From the NCBI GenBank assembly GCA_940671915.1, contig CALNVZ010000174.1:77517473-77581472 (forward strand): 64,000 nt of DNA. Direction: 5' to 3'. Origin of the DNA: Paracentrotus lividus (taxonomy: Eukaryota > Echinodermata > Echinoidea > Camarodonta > Echinidae). A model generated the notes under the pieces. That model searched no databases. It was given only the letters and a program-made list of their open reading frames with translations, and was not told where the DNA came from. Shown in pieces: positions 61,829-64,000 of the stretch; positions within the stretch are counted from its first letter, which is position 1, and each line of letters starts with the position of its first letter. A program made the position numbers and the translations under genes.

Positions 61829-64000
61829 CTGAAAAGAAACAAATAACATATAAATTCAAAATTTCGAACAGCGTTCAAGTCTTTATGTAATTTCTGATAA
61901 TATTACATAGGGCCTAATACGCCTATTATCTGGATATATCGGTACAAGTGCAGTTTCTAAAACCCCTTTAACTATAGGGTCTTACTGATTAATTGAGATT
62001 CATCTGATTTCCCCCAAAAAAGATTATGACTAAATACATGCCATAAGAAACGAAAGGCAAACAGATTATTTTGGACAAATACTCCACATGATATAGTATC
62101 TTTTCAGTGATTTTGACTGTTTTTGGTATAGATTTTCCCGGTCAATTTTAAAATCTTTGCAATCAAATTCTTTACTGTTCATTCAATTTAAACAATACCT
62201 CATGGAGAGGAGCTATCCGTCAATTAAATTAACGTTTAGATTTTTAATCGCGATCACATTTCGGACGAAAGTGGTTGTAAGAAATGTCAAATTGATCGGA
62301 GATACTTTGAACTTGAACGGGAAAACCTATATTTTCAAATTTAGGTCAAATAAAGTTAACCTGATGTACGTATTCATTACTTTACAAATCTAAATTTAGT
62401 TTCATTTGTTCTCAATATCTGCATGATATCACATTAATCCCGATAATATGCAAGTGAGTGAATATAATGTATATTGTCTGTCAAATGGAATTCATGTTGC
62501 AGACTGGAGGTCGTTCTATTGTCCAATGCAGCTTGTAACAAATGTATATTTGTACTTTACAATTCATTCAACTACAATTGAGTTTCAATTATTCATTGAC
62601 ACGAATTTTCTCAAGCACACTCTTTATTGTTGCAATCATTGTATAGATATTTACTCTTTGGGTATCGGTATTGCCGTCAAAGACATATCAGACTCGATCC
62701 CCAGACACGTGCATGTTTTTTAAAGTACATACTGTCACCAACAGATGCATTATTTAAATTCTAAGTTTCATATCATGAAAACAAATACGGCATCAATATG
62801 AATTTTACATGATTTAGTACTGTCGTACTTAAACATGCCACCGTTTTCACTACTATTTAAGCCCTCAATTTTTTTTTCAGCAGAAGATAATTACATTGGG
62901 TCTACAGTTTGGTTCCAGGCTGACCATATCTCCAACGAACGACTGGCAACATGGACCCGGAACTGCAAATCCAGAGATGATCACTGTACCGGCTATCGGG
63001 ACAACTGTACCCCTGGACAATTACCCCCACGAAAACTAACCCCCCCCCCCTCAGAAAAGGGTTGTATATATTTTAGAGAAGGACGTGTATATAGCATGCA
63101 GATCTCGAACGAAGGGGGAGCCTTTTGTAATGTATATCATCTCTTTGCATGATTTACATCCATAGTGCGAGTTACAATGCTGATGATGGTAATTATACTT
63201 CAGAGCCATCTCGTACTGATTGACATGGAACGGATAACCAATTAGATATGGCAGGATTACTGAATCATACTCGTGTTACTCGATGAAGTTGAACTCCTCG
63301 ATTGTACACCTGTACTCCGTTACCTGTACATGGTTGAACAGCCTGTCGAAGTATGTATGGCATCCTCGAGGATTAAACCTTATGTACCTCTACTTACACA
63401 AGTCAATGGCAATCGTCAAAAGATATTGCAATAGATCCTATTGTTATAAATTGACACCTATATCAAACAAAGATACTACTTAATTTAACAACAAAGCATA
63501 GTGTAATCATGGACGTATAACTTTTGAAAAGTCATATGTCCATGGACAGTGTACCTGTGCTTTAGCCGTAGCGGTGATCAGGAGGGGGGGGGGGTGCTTT
63601 CCTAAAAGTGTGAAACTTTTCTTTGGTTATTATAGGTAAACCAAATTTCATCACATCTCTAGCTTTCAAGTATGTTGCATAGTTCAAAAATCTCGGCCTA
63701 TTCCTCTTTTCGCTCGAAGTTTAAGATATTCTCTCATATAAAAACCCCATTGTGGACAGCTGACACTTTAATGTATAGTGAGAGATAAAATGCTATATCT
63801 ACCCTGCAGTGATCCCTTGACATATATTCTTTGAATATTTTGACGTTAACAATATTCGACACAAATATTTGGTTGATCATTGCATTGGTTATTCAATTTA
63901 GGATTTTAGATGTCACAACAACCCCTGCAGCGAGATACGAATTCGATATCACGACCGCCCATTTTTTAAAACCCGTCTCCAATTCTTCAATCTGACAAAA
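61829..64000. other. Upstream intron/5' region; start-codon exon not found
   Basis: 2.2 kb upstream of the TSPN exon. I searched the minus strand for a short ATG exon with a hydrophobic leader ending in phase 1 before GT and found none that convinces. MITE family D copy 2 lies at 62127-62332. A plus-strand stretch near 62880-63050 looks weakly coding but is unresolved. The signal-peptide exon and promoter are probably beyond 64000. Confidence 0.6.
62127..62332. mobile_element. MITE family D, copy 2 (opposite orientation)
   Basis: TATAGATTTTCCCGGTCAAT at the left and, reverse-complemented right end, TATAGGTTTTCCCGTTCAAG. The interior is a close reverse-complement match to 50718-50920, sharing for example TCGCGATCACATTTCGGACG. 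TATA at both ends suggests a TA target. Confidence 0.88.

Noticed and set aside
61399-61890. 163-residue plus-strand open frame
   Set aside because: It is the antisense shadow of the TSPN exon, which has clear homology and splice signals on the minus strand.
50655-62393. Two similar open frames (50655-50942 minus and 62157-62393 plus) as a conserved protein pair
   Set aside because: Their similarity comes from the two copies of MITE family D, not from a conserved coding gene.
62868-63050. Possible plus-strand exon after a strong TTTTTTTTCAG acceptor
   Set aside because: Neither forward frame matches a family I recognise, no donor is clear, and the segment runs into C-rich DNA. Left as unresolved non-coding sequence.
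63320-63400. Candidate minus-strand start exon ending ...CCATGTACAG|GTAACG in phase 1
   Set aside because: The phase would fit the TSPN exon, but the encoded residues (MPYILRQAVQPCT) do not form a signal peptide.

Overview
The window reads as nuclear DNA of an invertebrate deuterostome, most likely an echinoderm and possibly a sea urchin. It is AT-rich, with short coding exons separated by introns of about 0.15 to 11 kb. It carries many short terminal-inverted-repeat elements, degraded LINEs and microsatellites. The taxon is inferred from gene structure and repeat style, because no ribosomal or mitochondrial marker is present.

One gene fills almost the whole window: a group A (THBS1/THBS2-like) thrombospondin on the minus strand. 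I could place 23 coding exons between 61828 (N-terminal side) and 4610 (stop codon). All have AG acceptors and GT donors, and phases agree at every junction. Together they give 3731 coding bases, or 1243 residues plus a stop once one base from the missing upstream exon is added. Domain order is: TSPN/laminin-G-like domain; Ser-rich and Pro-rich linker; CxxxC plus coiled-coil oligomerisation segment; VWC; three thrombospondin type 1 repeats; three EGF domains; the calcium-binding type 3 repeats; and the L-type lectin-like C-terminal domain. The exon with the start codon and signal peptide was not found and probably lies beyond 64000.

The only other gene evidence is at the left edge. At 103-350, also on the minus strand, there is one exon of a glycoside hydrolase family 1 protein (lactase-phlorizin hydrolase/beta-glucosidase type), which continues off the window. 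The roughly 4 kb between the two genes holds the thrombospondin 3' UTR, a minisatellite, a CT-rich tract and a MITE with perfect 27-bp inverted ends.

The introns carry the rest of the visible structure. There is a broken LINE reverse transcriptase (plus strand, 25156-26085), a LINE relic with poly(A) tail and polyadenylation signal (minus, 19407-20900), and a CR1/L2-type LINE 3' end (minus, 55987-56203). At least ten inverted-repeat elements are visible, one of them inserted inside another at 54649-55000. There is also a five-unit tandem array in the VWC/TSR intron, an array rich in TGACCT motifs at 14330-15080, a diverged partial copy of a TSR3 exon boundary, and several homopolymer or dinucleotide runs. 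I saw no CRISPR, operon or prokaryote-type system.
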